Below are positions 17,457 to 28,508 of a stretch of 64,000 nt of DNA, piece after piece; within the stretch, counting starts at the first letter, position 1; each line of letters starts with the position of its first letter. Made by a program: the position numbers and the translations under genes. A model generated the notes under the pieces. The model saw only the letters and a list, made by a program, of their open reading frames with translations, was not told the origin of the DNA and did not search any database. Source of the DNA: Brucella sp. 21LCYQ03 (GTDB taxonomy: Bacteria; Pseudomonadota; Alphaproteobacteria; Rhizobiales; Rhizobiaceae); the NCBI RefSeq assembly GCF_023554105.1, contig NZ_JAMJWE010000010.1, forward strand, positions 1 through 64,000, given 5' to 3'.

Positions 17457-18764
17457 TCAGCCCTCTACAAAAATCATCGCAGGCGTTTCCAGCAAGCTCT
17501 TCAGCTTCTGCACGAATACTGCCGCATCCCATCCATCGATAACGCGATGGTCGAAGCTGCAGGAAAGGTTCATCATTTTACGCGGCACAAATTGTGTGCC
17601 GTCCCACATCGGGCGCACGGCCATTTTGTTGATGCCGACAATCGCCACTTCGGGCCGGTTGATAATCGGCGTGGTTGCGATAGCGCCTAGTGGCCCCAAT
17701 GACGTGATGGTTATGGTCGAGCCTGTCAGTTCTTTGCGCTTAGCTGTGCCGTTGCGCGCTGCTTCCGTCACCCGGACAAGTTCAGATGCTGCGGTAAATA
17801 CAGAAAGGCTTTCCGCGTGACGAACCACCGGCACGATAAGACCGTTTGGCGTCTGGGTGGCAATGCCCACATGCACACCGCCAAACTGACGAATAATGTC
17901 CGTTTCATCATCGAAATGTGCGTTGAGACTAGGCTGTTCTTTGACTGCCTTGACGATTGTACGGATAACAAATGGCAGCAAGGTCAGGCGCGGACGCCCT
18001 TCCTTCTTCTCATTGTTAAGCCCCGTGCGGAGGTCTTCAAGCTGTGTGACATCGACTTCTTCAACGATAGTAATGTGCGGAATATGGCGTTTTGCTTCGG
18101 CCATACGCTCTGCAATCCTGCGCCGCAGGCCGATGACCTTGATCTCGTTGATCGAGGTGTCTGCAACATAACCCGACACTGCAGACGCGGCTCCGCTCTC
18201 AGTCTGGAAAAAGGCGTCCAGATCTTCATGCGTAATGCGCCCGGCAGGGCCGCTACCTTTGACACGTCTTAAATCAATGCCTGCTTCGCGTGCGCGCAAC
18301 CTGACCGATGGTGTTGCTAGCGGTTTTTCACCTTCTGCGCGCACCGGCCCAGCACCAGTAAAAGCCCGGCTTGAGGTTTCTTTTTTCTGCGCAACAGGTT
18401 TAGGTGGAACCGGCGTCTGCAACAGCACAGGCGCTTCCGCGCTGGCTGCTTGCGGCTGAGATGTTTCAGCAGGTGCAGCAGCGATAGCTTCTGGTGCTTC
18501 CGCTTTTTGTTCGCTGCTTCCACCTTCTATTTCAAGGCGAACCAGTTCGGAGCCAACAGCAATTTTCTCGCCAATTTCGCCATACACCGCGATGACTTTA
18601 CCGCTGCGCGAGGAAGGGATTTCAACTGTTGCCTTATCGGTCATGACGGCAGCGAGCAGATCGTCCTCCCGCACAATATCGCCAACCTTCACATGCCATT
18701 CGACAAGTTCAGCCTCTGCAACGCCTTCGCCAACATCAGGGAGCTTGATCGCAAAATGAGCCAT
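17457..18764 (-). CDS. bkdB: Branched-chain 2-oxoacid dehydrogenase E2 (dihydrolipoyl acyltransferase)
   Basis: This 435-aa core subunit transfers branched acyl groups from lipoamide to CoA. One N-terminal lipoyl domain carries the modified lysine K44 in MTDKATVEIP. A flexible Ala/Pro-rich linker (about residues 85-145) is followed by the E1/E3-binding domain (ATPSVRLRAREAGIDLRRV...RITHEDLDAF, about 148-190). The C-terminal catalytic domain ends with SFDHRVIDGWD, containing the active His406 and Asp410. Its ATG directly abuts the E1-beta stop codon, so the two are probably translationally coupled. Confidence 0.94.
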   Translation of the reverse strand: MAHFAIKLPDVGEGVAEAELVEWHVKVGDIVREDDLLAAVMTDKATVEIPSSRSGKVIAVYGEIGEKIAVGSELVRLEIEGGSSEQKAEAPEAIAAAPAETSQPQAASAEAPVLLQTPVPPKPVAQKKETSSRAFTGAGPVRAEGEKPLATPSVRLRAREAGIDLRRVKGSGPAGRITHEDLDAFFQTESGAASAVSGYVADTSINEIKVIGLRRRIAERMAEAKRHIPHITIVEEVDVTQLEDLRTGLNNEKKEGRPRLTLLPFVIRTIVKAVKEQPSLNAHFDDETDIIRQFGGVHVGIATQTPNGLIVPVVRHAESLSVFTAASELVRVTEAARNGTAKRKELTGSTITITSLGPLGAIATTPIINRPEVAIVGINKMAVRPMWDGTQFVPRKMMNLSCSFDHRVIDGWDAAVFVQKLKSLLETPAMIFVEG

Positions 18765-19778
18765 TTAAGCCTCCATGATTGAAACGAGTGCACGACCGAC
18801 ACGATCTGGCCCCGGAAAATAGGCCCATTCCTGCGCGTGTGGGTATGGCGTATCCCAGCCGGTCACGCGGATGATCGGTGCTTCGAGATGATAGAAACAT
18901 TCGCGCTGCACGAGTGCCGCAAGCTCGGCGCCGTAACCGCAGGTCAATGTTGCTTCATGCACAATGACGCAACGTCCGGTCTTCCTGACGGAAGCCATAA
19001 TAGTTTCAGTGTCGAGTGGAAGCAGCGTGCGCAGGTCGATCACTTCCGCGTCGACGCCTGTTTCCTCAGTCGCTGCTAATGCCACATGAACCATCGTGCC
19101 ATAGGCCAGAACAGTCACATCGCTGCCTTCACGTCTGATCGCAGCCTTGCCGAGCGGCACTGTATAGTAGCCTTCTGGCACTTCGCCCAGCTCATGCTTT
19201 TTCCAAGAAGTGACAGGCTTGTCGTGATGTCCATCAAAAGGTCCGTTATACAGCCGCTTCGGCTCAAACATGATCACCGGATCAGGATCTTCAATCGCTG
19301 CCAGTAACAGGCCTTTGGCATCGGCGGGCGTTGAAGGCATCACGGTTTTCAAACCGGAAACATGGGTGAAAAGCGCTTCCGGACTTTGGCTGTGCGTCTG
19401 CCCACCATAAATGCCACCGCCGGAAGGCATACGAATAACCATAGGGCATGTAAACTCACCCGCCGAGCGATAACGCATACGCGCAGCCTCTGAGACGATC
19501 TGGTCGTAGGCCGGATAAACGTAATCAGCAAACTGCACTTCGATGCATGGGCGCAGACCATACGTGGCCATACCAATAGCAGTACCGACGATACCTAGCT
19601 CGCTGATTGGTGCATCGAAGCAGCGCTCCTTGCCGTATTTCTTCTGCAAACCGGCTGTGCAGCGGAAAACGCCGCCGAAGTAACCAACGTCTTCGCCGAA
19701 CACGACGACTTTCTGGTCGCGCTCCATGGCAATGTCGTGAGCGTTCTGGATCGCCTCAATCATCGTTAGTTTTGTCAT
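18765..19778 (-). CDS. bkdA2: Branched-chain 2-oxoacid dehydrogenase E1 beta subunit
   Basis: This 337-aa transketolase-like subunit pairs with E1 alpha to decarboxylate branched-chain 2-oxoacids from Val, Leu and Ile. It begins MTKLTMIEAIQNAHDIAME, with the family features VVFGEDVGYFGGVFR and GIGMATYGLRPCIEVQFADYVYPAYDQIV. Further landmarks are VIRMPSGGGIYGGQTHSQSPE and a C-terminal TGWDTPYPHAQEWAYFP. Genes for E1 alpha and beta are separated by two bases. Pyruvate E1-beta is similar, but the gene order and the E1-alpha sequence favour the Bkd complex. Confidence 0.93.
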   Translation of the reverse strand: MTKLTMIEAIQNAHDIAMERDQKVVVFGEDVGYFGGVFRCTAGLQKKYGKERCFDAPISELGIVGTAIGMATYGLRPCIEVQFADYVYPAYDQIVSEAARMRYRSAGEFTCPMVIRMPSGGGIYGGQTHSQSPEALFTHVSGLKTVMPSTPADAKGLLLAAIEDPDPVIMFEPKRLYNGPFDGHHDKPVTSWKKHELGEVPEGYYTVPLGKAAIRREGSDVTVLAYGTMVHVALAATEETGVDAEVIDLRTLLPLDTETIMASVRKTGRCVIVHEATLTCGYGAELAALVQRECFYHLEAPIIRVTGWDTPYPHAQEWAYFPGPDRVGRALVSIMEA

Positions 19779-19780
19779 GA

Positions 19781-21433
<1,653 letters not shown>

Positions 21434-21451
21434 CGGCCCGTTTCCGGGCCG
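21434..21451 (-). terminator. Terminator of the cyd operon
   Basis: CGGCCCG at 21434-21440 pairs with CGGGCCG at 21445-21451. Read on the minus strand it follows cydX by 13 bases and is trailed by a TTTTC T-rich stretch. Confidence 0.88.
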
Positions 21452-21464
21452 CCATCAGTAGCAC

Positions 21465-21620
21465 TTAGTGATGCTTGTTACCTTCACGCGCAAGTTCTGC
21501 GGTCGGGTCTCCGTTCAGTCGCTTGCGTGCTCTATCGTCCATTAACTCGTACCACATAGCGTTCAGCACAGCGAAAGCGGCTGCGAGTGGTAGGCCAAGA
21601 AGCCAGGAAAAATACCACAT
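21465..21620 (-). CDS. cydX: Cytochrome bd oxidase small subunit CydX
   Basis: This 51-aa protein begins MWYFSWLLGLPLAAAFAVLN and continues AMWYE. CydX is a single-helix subunit that stabilises haem in the CydAB oxidase; its hallmark is the MWYF(S/A)W..G start, seen here exactly, followed by one membrane helix and a Glu shortly after it. The gene lies 53 bases after cydB in the same direction, with AGAAAGGA before the ATG, and is followed by a strong terminator. The C-terminal tail (DDRARKRLNGDPTAELAREG...) is hydrophilic and a little longer than in E. coli CydX (37 aa). Confidence 0.9.
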   Translation of the reverse strand: MWYFSWLLGLPLAAAFAVLNAMWYELMDDRARKRLNGDPTAELAREGNKHH

Positions 21621-21673
21621 CTTGTTTTCCTTTCTCGATTACATTGCATGGGCGATGACAGCCCAATGATGCA

Positions 21674-22828
21674 TTAATAAGCGTGATTGCTTTCATCCTC
21701 GATGTCGCTTTTCTCGACCTTACCCCATAGAACTTTGTAGACCCATGATGTGTAAGCGACGATGAGCGGCAGGAAGATCAACGTCACCACGAGCATGATG
21801 AACAGTGTCATATGGCTCGATGATGCATCCCAAACGGTGAGGCTTGAACGCAAGTCAACTGACGATGGCAGGATGAACGGGAACATTGAAACGCCAACCG
21901 ACGCAATAATCCCAAAGATTGAAACCGCACCAAACAGAATTGGTGCAAGTTCCCTTCCCGTCCGCAGCGCGATAAGCACAAGCAATGGTCCCAGAATACC
22001 CAGTGCCGGTGCGATAAGCAGCACCGGATAGTTCATATAGTTATCGAACCAGGCTGCATGATCCAGCTCCACAACCTTGCGCAGCGGATTTGACGGACCA
22101 TCCGGCACCACAGTGCTGGTTATCTTATAACCCGAAACCCACATCCAGCTGATGACGCCAGCAAGGACATAAAGTGCTGTGGTCACAACAGCTGCAACAC
22201 TGCCATATGAACGCGCCCGTGCCTGAACCGTACCAGTTGTTTTAAGCACGAGCCACGACGCTCCATGCATGACCAGCATAGCGACAGACAATAGGCCGCA
22301 TAGCAGCGCAAATGGATTGAGCAGACCGAAGAAGGTTCCGTCATAGAAAATCTGAAGATCACCATTGAAGCGGAACGGAACGCCCTGCAACACATTGCCG
22401 ACGGCAACACCAAAGATCAGTGATGGCACAAAGCCACCAATGAACAGCGCCCAGTCCCAGCCTGTGCGCCATGCATCGCTGTCACGCTTGGAACGGTATT
22501 TGAAACCAACCGGACGTAAAATAAGCGCGAACAATATGGCAAACATCGCCAGATAGAAGCCGGAAAAAGATACTGCGTAAAGCGGCGGCCAGGCGGCAAA
22601 GATTGCACCACCACCGAGCACCAGCCATACCTGATTGCCTTCCCAGACGGGTCCAATCGTATTGATAATCACGCGTCGCTCGATGTCAGTCTTGCCAACA
22701 AATGGCAAAAGTGTGCCGACACCGAGATCAAAGCCATCCATGACGGCAAAACCAATGAGCAGTACGCCGAGCAGTACCCACCAGATGACGCGCAGTGTTT
22801 GATAGTCCAACAAATCGCTGAGTATCAT
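21674..22828 (-). CDS. cydB: Cytochrome bd ubiquinol oxidase subunit II
   Basis: This 384-aa integral membrane subunit of the high-affinity, copper-free quinol oxidase has about eight or nine helices. The family start is typical, with LRVIWWVLLGVLLIGFAVMDGFDLGVG and, further on, GPVWEGNQVWLVLGGGAIFAAWPPLYA. The length equals that of E. coli CydB (379 aa). It follows cydA by 5 bases and is followed by cydX. Together with CydA it forms the quinol-oxidising enzyme that allows respiration at low oxygen and resists nitric oxide and peroxide stress. Confidence 0.96.
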   Translation of the reverse strand: MILSDLLDYQTLRVIWWVLLGVLLIGFAVMDGFDLGVGTLLPFVGKTDIERRVIINTIGPVWEGNQVWLVLGGGAIFAAWPPLYAVSFSGFYLAMFAILFALILRPVGFKYRSKRDSDAWRTGWDWALFIGGFVPSLIFGVAVGNVLQGVPFRFNGDLQIFYDGTFFGLLNPFALLCGLLSVAMLVMHGASWLVLKTTGTVQARARSYGSVAAVVTTALYVLAGVISWMWVSGYKITSTVVPDGPSNPLRKVVELDHAAWFDNYMNYPVLLIAPALGILGPLLVLIALRTGRELAPILFGAVSIFGIIASVGVSMFPFILPSSVDLRSSLTVWDASSSHMTLFIMLVVTLIFLPLIVAYTSWVYKVLWGKVEKSDIEDESNHAY

Positions 22829-22833
22829 GTTCT

Positions 22834-24411
22834 TTACTCCGCTGGCGCAATGCTTGCAGGTGCCAGCTTTGCTTCCGGTTTGCTGTCAGGTTCTGGTCCA
22901 GCCTTAATGGCACGCAGCATGAGCGCCATCTCTATGACGAAGAGGACTGTGTAGATTGCGACAAAGCAAACGATGGTGAAGAGAACCGTCGAGGCACCAA
23001 GATTGGAGACGGCAATGGCTGTCGGCAGGATACCTTCAATAATCCACGGCTGACGCCCGAACTCTGCAACGATCCAGCCCATTTCCGCTGCAATCCACGG
23101 AAGCGGTATTGCAAAAACTGCGACTTTCAGCAGGAACGGATAATGATCGAGCTTACGACGCGCAGACAAGACGAAGAATGTCCCCGTCAGCAGAATTAAG
23201 AAGAAGCCGATGCCAACCATGATGCGGAACGACCAGAACAACGGCAATACACCGGGAACTGTATCATTGGCGGCTTGTGTAATCTGCGCATCTGTTGCCT
23301 GACGCGGATCATCGACATAGCGCTTAAGAAGCAGCGCATAACCCATCCACTGACTGTTATCAGCGAACGCGTCTTTCACATCCTGTGACACAGCATTTGT
23401 ATCGTGCGCAGCGCGAATTTGCTGCAATGCATCATAGGCAATCAAACCCTTGCGGATATGGCCCTGCGCATTCTCGACAAGCTGTTCGATACCTTCGATG
23501 GGCGTTGTCAGCGAGCGCGTGCCGATAAGACCCATGACCCATGGAATATGAACGGCATAATGCGTTTCGCGTGCTTCCTGATCAGGAAAGCCAAATGCAG
23601 TGAACGAAGCCGGAGCTGGCTCTGTTTCCCACATAGCTTCGATGGCTGCGATTTTCATCTTCTGATGTTCGTTGGCGAGATAGCCACTTTCGTCACCCAG
23701 AACGACAACAGAAAGTGATGCGGCCAGACCAAAAGAGGCAGCGACTGTCATCGAACGCTTCGCAAGTTCCGTTGAACGGCCTTTCAGCAAATACCATGCA
23801 GAAACGCCCAGAACGAAAATTGAAGCGGTTACATAGCCAGCCGATACCGTATGCACGAATTTAGCCTGTGCAACCGGATTCATCAAAACTGCGAAGAAAT
23901 CAGTAATTTCCATGCGCATGGTTTCGGGATTGAAAGCCGAGCCAACAGGATTTTGCATCCAGCCATTGGCAATCAGAATCCAGAGTGCCGAGAAGTTGGA
24001 ACCCGCAGCGACAGCATAAGTCGCCATCAGGTGCCCCACTTTGGACAATCGATCCCAGCCAAAGAAAAACAGGCCAACGAAGGTCGCCTCAAGGAAGAAG
24101 GCCATCATGCCTTCAATCGCCAGCGGCGCTCCGAAAATATCGCCAACATAATGGCTGTAATAGCTCCAGTTCATACCGAACTGAAATTCCATCACAACGC
24201 CGGTTGCGACGCCCATAACGAAGTTGATACCAAACAGCGTACCCCAGAATTTGGTCATCTGCCGCCAGATGAGCCTTCCGGTCATGACATATACGGTTTC
24301 CATGATGGCAAGCAGCACGGAAAGACCAAGTGTCAGAGGTACGAAAAGGAAGTGATAAAGTGCCGTGATTGCGAATTGCAATCGCGACAGGGAGACAATA
24401 TCGAATTCCAT
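22834..24411 (-). CDS. cydA: Cytochrome bd ubiquinol oxidase subunit I
   Basis: This 525-aa subunit carries haems b558, b595 and d. It begins MEFDIVSLSRLQFAITALYHF, with H20 equivalent to the E. coli haem ligand H19. The quinol-binding Q loop is long (about residues 250-380, with KIAAIEAMWETEPAP and GFPDQEARET). This places it in the canonical cytochrome bd group rather than the short-loop cyanide-insensitive oxidases. In the 5' leader the strong Shine-Dalgarno sequence lies 21 bases from the ATG, with a compact hairpin between the two. The gene order is cydD-cydC-cydA-cydB-cydX. Confidence 0.96.
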   Translation of the reverse strand: MEFDIVSLSRLQFAITALYHFLFVPLTLGLSVLLAIMETVYVMTGRLIWRQMTKFWGTLFGINFVMGVATGVVMEFQFGMNWSYYSHYVGDIFGAPLAIEGMMAFFLEATFVGLFFFGWDRLSKVGHLMATYAVAAGSNFSALWILIANGWMQNPVGSAFNPETMRMEITDFFAVLMNPVAQAKFVHTVSAGYVTASIFVLGVSAWYLLKGRSTELAKRSMTVAASFGLAASLSVVVLGDESGYLANEHQKMKIAAIEAMWETEPAPASFTAFGFPDQEARETHYAVHIPWVMGLIGTRSLTTPIEGIEQLVENAQGHIRKGLIAYDALQQIRAAHDTNAVSQDVKDAFADNSQWMGYALLLKRYVDDPRQATDAQITQAANDTVPGVLPLFWSFRIMVGIGFFLILLTGTFFVLSARRKLDHYPFLLKVAVFAIPLPWIAAEMGWIVAEFGRQPWIIEGILPTAIAVSNLGASTVLFTIVCFVAIYTVLFVIEMALMLRAIKAGPEPDSKPEAKLAPASIAPAE

Positions 24412-24418
24412 CTCTTTA

Positions 24419-24439
24419 GCCGGACAGTCCGGCCCTCCT
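24419..24439 (-). promoter_or_regulatory. Hairpin between Shine-Dalgarno and cydA start
   Basis: On the minus strand AGGAGGG (24433-24439) is followed by GCCGGACTGTCCGGC (24419-24433), a near-perfect palindrome, then TAAAGAG and the ATG. If the stem forms, it shortens the distance between ribosome site and start; if not, the strong site is too far away. This is a possible translational control element. Confidence 0.4.
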
Positions 24440-24491
24440 GATGTTACGAGCTGCTGCCGGCATCTACCGAAAACAGCCCCCTACTCATATT

Positions 24492-26174
24492 TCACCTCAG
24501 GGAATTGAGGATTTCGCCAAAAGACGCCTCTCCTTTGGACATTGATTGAATAAGAGCGCCTTGATCCAAAACAATTGCCCGATCACAAATCTGTGCTTCG
24601 CGCTGAATATGCGTTGCAATCAGCAGTGTACGACCCTTTGCCTGTTCACTCAGGCGGGAAAGCACGTCTTCAGCGGTCGCCTGATCAAGTCCTTCTGTTG
24701 GCTCATCGAGAAGCCATAAAGGGGCGTCCGTCAGGAACAGTCGCGCCAGTGCAAGTCGTCTGGCCTGACCGCCAGACAGCCCTAACCCGCCTTCGCCCAA
24801 AACTGTGTCCAAACCCTCGGTTTGAGACTGCATGAATTCTCCAAGCCCTGCGGCTTCCAATGCAGTATTCAAATCTGCATCATTGGCATTTGGATTTGCG
24901 AGCTTAAGATTGTTGCGAAGACTGTCTTTGAAAAGCTCTGTGCGCTGGGTCAAAAGGCGAGCAGGAAGTACCTGAACTTCGCCGCTCTCAGCGTTAACCT
25001 CTCCGGCAAGCACATTAAATAGCGTGGATTTTCCCGCGCCGCTTGTACCGATCACAGCAACACGCTCGCTTTCTTTGACGATAAGATTGATAGCTTTTAA
25101 AGCAGTTACTATAGAGTCTTCATGACGTGCGACAACGCTTTGAAATTCAATAGCATTTCCATTTTTCGGAAGGCTTATATCCTGCACGTTATCCGAAGCG
25201 GAAAGCGCAGGTCCAACGCGGCGAGCCGCCAAAATTGTACGGCCAAGCTCCATCGCTCCTCGTCTTAGCGCAGCAAATGGCTCCATCGAACCAAGAATGA
25301 TCAGAAGCCCAAGTGCAGCGACCGGCGCATTGATAAGCTGAGCTTGCATAAGGAGCCCAACACTGATGAGCCCTCCAGCCATCAACCCGGCATGAAGAAT
25401 GCTAAGCTTAGCGCCCGTTGAAACTTCAATCCGGTTGAGAGTACGGTCGCTAGTTTCGATATAACTATCCGCACGCAATATGCTCGCGTTCTGATTAGCC
25501 AACCGTCCCGCCATGATCAGTTCTGTTTGCCCTGCAACCAAATCAACGGTGCGTGCGCGTAACGCTTCGGTTCCTTTGGCGCGCTGACGCATTGGCTTTT
25601 CGGAACGTCTAGCGGCCCGGAGCGGAAAGCCAAGTCCAAAAACCAGAAGTAACAATGCAAACACCAACCCAAATGCTGGATGCATCAGCCCGAGTGCAAA
25701 TCCTGCGATGATGGCCGTTACAAGGGCTGCACCTGCTGGCACGAGTACGCGCAAATAAAGAGAGTCGAGCGCATCAATGTCGGCAGTCAGCCGGAACAAC
25801 AGTCTTGCAGGCCGCTTGAGCAAAGCATTAGCCGCAGCAGGTCGCGCCCATGCGCGAAACAGCTTTTCACGAAGAGCAGCCAGAATGGCGAGTGTGGCTT
25901 CATGTGTCACCAGCCGTTCCAAATAACGCGTGCCTGTGCGCAGGATAGCAAAGAAGCGAATACCCGCTGCAGGCATGAACACATCAAAGACAATTGCAGT
26001 TGATACACTCAAACCTGCAATCGCAGTGGCTGTAATGAACCAACCAGAAAGCCCTAGCAGTGCAATGCCTGCCAGCACAGTCATCGTTGCGGCAATAATA
26101 CCGGCGTAAAGAAGCTTGCCCTTGCTACTGAAAAAAAGGCGTAAGATTGGTCGTAGTGCCTGAAGACCATTCAT
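24492..26174 (-). CDS. cydC: Heterodimeric ABC exporter subunit CydC
   Basis: This 560-aa protein fuses a six-helix membrane domain to an ABC ATPase. With CydD it forms the inner-membrane complex needed to assemble cytochrome bd; it is described as a glutathione/cysteine exporter and haem-binding transporter. Walker A is GTSGAGKSTLFN, the signature LSGGQARRLALARLF and Walker B APLWLLDEPTEGLD. The domain order and the IRFFAILRTGTRYLERLVTHEA segment match CydC. Its ATG overlaps the cydD stop by 4 bases, and it ends 80 bases before the cydA start. Confidence 0.93.
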   Translation of the reverse strand: MNGLQALRPILRLFFSSKGKLLYAGIIAATMTVLAGIALLGLSGWFITATAIAGLSVSTAIVFDVFMPAAGIRFFAILRTGTRYLERLVTHEATLAILAALREKLFRAWARPAAANALLKRPARLLFRLTADIDALDSLYLRVLVPAGAALVTAIIAGFALGLMHPAFGLVFALLLLVFGLGFPLRAARRSEKPMRQRAKGTEALRARTVDLVAGQTELIMAGRLANQNASILRADSYIETSDRTLNRIEVSTGAKLSILHAGLMAGGLISVGLLMQAQLINAPVAALGLLIILGSMEPFAALRRGAMELGRTILAARRVGPALSASDNVQDISLPKNGNAIEFQSVVARHEDSIVTALKAINLIVKESERVAVIGTSGAGKSTLFNVLAGEVNAESGEVQVLPARLLTQRTELFKDSLRNNLKLANPNANDADLNTALEAAGLGEFMQSQTEGLDTVLGEGGLGLSGGQARRLALARLFLTDAPLWLLDEPTEGLDQATAEDVLSRLSEQAKGRTLLIATHIQREAQICDRAIVLDQGALIQSMSKGEASFGEILNSLR

Positions 26175-27910
26175 TCCGCAGCCCTCTTTTGCCAGATCTC
26201 TGTTGTAGAGTTCATATCGTCCAGTCGAATGATGCGATCCATGCGGCTGGCCAGCTTTTCGTCATGTGTGGAGATTATCAGCGTCCTGCCTTTGGCGAGA
26301 TCGATAAGGCTATCAGCAATGCGGTCTGCTGTTTCATGATCAAGATGAGCTGTCGGTTCATCGGCAAGGATAATGTCGGCATTCTGATCGACCGCAACGC
26401 GTGCCAAAGCCAGCCTGAGCGCTTCACCACCAGAGAGACCCGCGCCATTTTCGCCAATAACGCCTGCGCCAGTAACTCCCGCGACATGGCCAAGCGCCAT
26501 CTGCTCAACAATAGCTTGCGTTTTCTTCGCATCGGCGTCACGACCAAGAGTAATATTAAATCGTGCACTGCCAGCGAATATATGAGGCTTTTGTCCTACC
26601 CATCGCATCCTTGAACGCAGAGTTGTCGCTGTTTCATCGTCAAGAGCAATGCCACCAATACGGATTTCACCTGCCTGCGGCGCAGCAAGTCCCGCAATTA
26701 AAGCCAGCAATGTCGACTTGCCATAACCACTGGGAGCAAGGATCGCGACATGCTCACCCGGCTCAACATCAAGGTTGAACCCTTTGAAGATGTCTGGCCC
26801 ATTGCCATAGTGAAAACCAATATCCCGCATGATCAGCGAAGGTTCGGTTTCCGGTTGATTTGCTGGCTGAGCCGCGCCCAGAACGGGCATTTCATGGGCG
26901 GCAAGATTTTCCAGCGCGTCAATCGCAGCTTCACCTGATGCGCGATCATGCCAAACGCTCGAGAGATCACGCAAAGGCTCAAAAAACGCTGGTGCAAGCA
27001 GAAGGATAAAGAGCCCTTCGGCAAGTGTGAGCTTATGGCCCCATGCACCAAAATCGAGCGTTCCGAGAAGATGGAAACCAATATACACCGCAACCATGGC
27101 AACGCCGATAGCCGCGAATAGCTCGAGAACAGCCGATGAAAGAAAAGCGATCCGCAGAACAATCATGGTCTTTTTGCGCAAGGTTTCAGCATTATCGCGC
27201 AAGCGGGTTGCGGTCATATCCACGGCATGAAAGCTGCGAATTGTCGCCAGACCGCGAAGACGATCAAGCAGAAAACCATTCATATCACCCAAAGCGACAA
27301 GCTGCTTTTCACTGGCTGCTTTTGCGCGCCAGCCAATCAGGGCCATAAAAATCGGGATTAGAGGAGCTGCAATCAGCAAGGTCAGTGCAGCAATCCACGA
27401 AAACCACAGAACTGCTACCAGAATTGCCAGTGGCACCAGCATGACGCGAATGCGGACGGGCACAAATCGTGACAGGTAAGGAACAACCATTTCAGCCTGT
27501 TCGGCAAGAATACTGGCTGCCTCACCGGACGATGAGCGTGATGTGTCAAGTGGTGAGCGTTGTGAAACTGCTGTGACGGCCTTTTCGCGTAGCTTTGTGA
27601 GTTCTGAACGCGCAGCATCGAAAGCCATCGACGCGCCACGCGCATCAAGCAAACTGCGTATGCAGCCTAGAAAAAAGAGTGCAGCTGCTAAATAGTAGAT
27701 TGTTGCATCAAAACCAGTATTGGCGAGAAGGCCAACACCGTAAGCAAGGATTGCGGCTTGTGGCAGCCATATGAGTGCTGCCACTGCCTGAAGTCGCGCC
27801 CCCTTTTTCAGGAGAGATGGGACCGGACGGCGACGCGAGCGACGTTTGTCGTCCGGTTTTTCGCTGTCCTGTTGTGTCACTTCTTCCGTTTGGGCGCGCG
27901 CGACTGTCAC
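26171..27910 (-). CDS. cydD: Heterodimeric ABC exporter subunit CydD
   Basis: This 579-aa partner of CydC has a membrane domain followed by an ATPase: Walker A APSGYGKSTLLA, signature LSGGEALRLALARV, Walker B IILADEPTAHLD. Its N-terminus has a basic Arg/Lys-rich cytoplasmic stretch of about 35 residues before the first helix (AVAALIWLPQAAILAYGVG). The start codon is GTG at 27910 and overlaps the stop of the upstream regulator gene by 4 bases (GTGA), so regulator and transporter appear to share one operon. Confidence 0.93.
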   Translation of the reverse strand: MTVARAQTEEVTQQDSEKPDDKRRSRRRPVPSLLKKGARLQAVAALIWLPQAAILAYGVGLLANTGFDATIYYLAAALFFLGCIRSLLDARGASMAFDAARSELTKLREKAVTAVSQRSPLDTSRSSSGEAASILAEQAEMVVPYLSRFVPVRIRVMLVPLAILVAVLWFSWIAALTLLIAAPLIPIFMALIGWRAKAASEKQLVALGDMNGFLLDRLRGLATIRSFHAVDMTATRLRDNAETLRKKTMIVLRIAFLSSAVLELFAAIGVAMVAVYIGFHLLGTLDFGAWGHKLTLAEGLFILLLAPAFFEPLRDLSSVWHDRASGEAAIDALENLAAHEMPVLGAAQPANQPETEPSLIMRDIGFHYGNGPDIFKGFNLDVEPGEHVAILAPSGYGKSTLLALIAGLAAPQAGEIRIGGIALDDETATTLRSRMRWVGQKPHIFAGSARFNITLGRDADAKKTQAIVEQMALGHVAGVTGAGVIGENGAGLSGGEALRLALARVAVDQNADIILADEPTAHLDHETADRIADSLIDLAKGRTLIISTHDEKLASRMDRIIRLDDMNSTTEIWQKRAAE

Positions 27911-28491
27911 TCTCGCTTAGGCTCCTTTTTGGCCGCTGTTCTGCCGCGTCCCAAAGCAACGATCCTATCGGTCGTTTCCAGAAAACGCGTAACCTTGGCA
28001 CCAAGCGCCAGAAGGCTGGTTAATCGGTCTGTATCGAGCTTCTTAACGTCATCATACCAGTTGGTAAGCCGTTCGATGAGCGCATACATGTCTTTCATGC
28101 GCTCCTGTGCGAACTTGTCGCCGTCATCTTGCGGCTGCTCCATCAGCACTTCACGCAACACAGTCAATGTCGGGTCGATCTCACGCTTTTTGCGCTCTTC
28201 AGCGAGCGTACGCAAAATGACCCACACATCACCAGGTGTCGTGAAAAAGTCGCGACGGTCGCCTGGTATGTGCTTCAAAAGCACAAGGTTCCAGCCCTGT
28301 AATTCGCGTATACCCATTGAGACATTGGAGCGTGATACTCCAAGCGCCTCAACGATATCATCCGCACACAGAGGTTCAGACGATAGATAAAGCAGCGCAT
28401 AGATTTGACCAACCGTCCGGTTGATACCCCAGCGACTGCCCATCTCTCCAAAGTGGAGAACAAACGACTGAACAATTGGCGTTAATTCCAA
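27907..28491 (-). CDS. GbsR/MarR-type transcriptional regulator of cyd operon
   Basis: This 194-aa DNA-binding protein has a winged helix-turn-helix near residues 25-85: the WGINRTVGQIYALLYLS segment, then ADDIVEALGVSRSNVSMGIRELQGW. That arrangement is characteristic of the GbsR subgroup of MarR-like regulators. The C-terminal half is helical and charged. It is the first gene of the cydDCABX transcription unit and overlaps cydD by 4 bases, so it probably controls this operon and itself. A tandem palindromic operator lies 18-50 bases upstream of its ATG. The signal it senses is unknown. Confidence 0.85.
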   Translation of the reverse strand: MELTPIVQSFVLHFGEMGSRWGINRTVGQIYALLYLSSEPLCADDIVEALGVSRSNVSMGIRELQGWNLVLLKHIPGDRRDFFTTPGDVWVILRTLAEERKKREIDPTLTVLREVLMEQPQDDGDKFAQERMKDMYALIERLTNWYDDVKKLDTDRLTSLLALGAKVTRFLETTDRIVALGRGRTAAKKEPKRE

Positions 28492-28508
28492 GTCTTCTCT
28501 CCCGTAAA

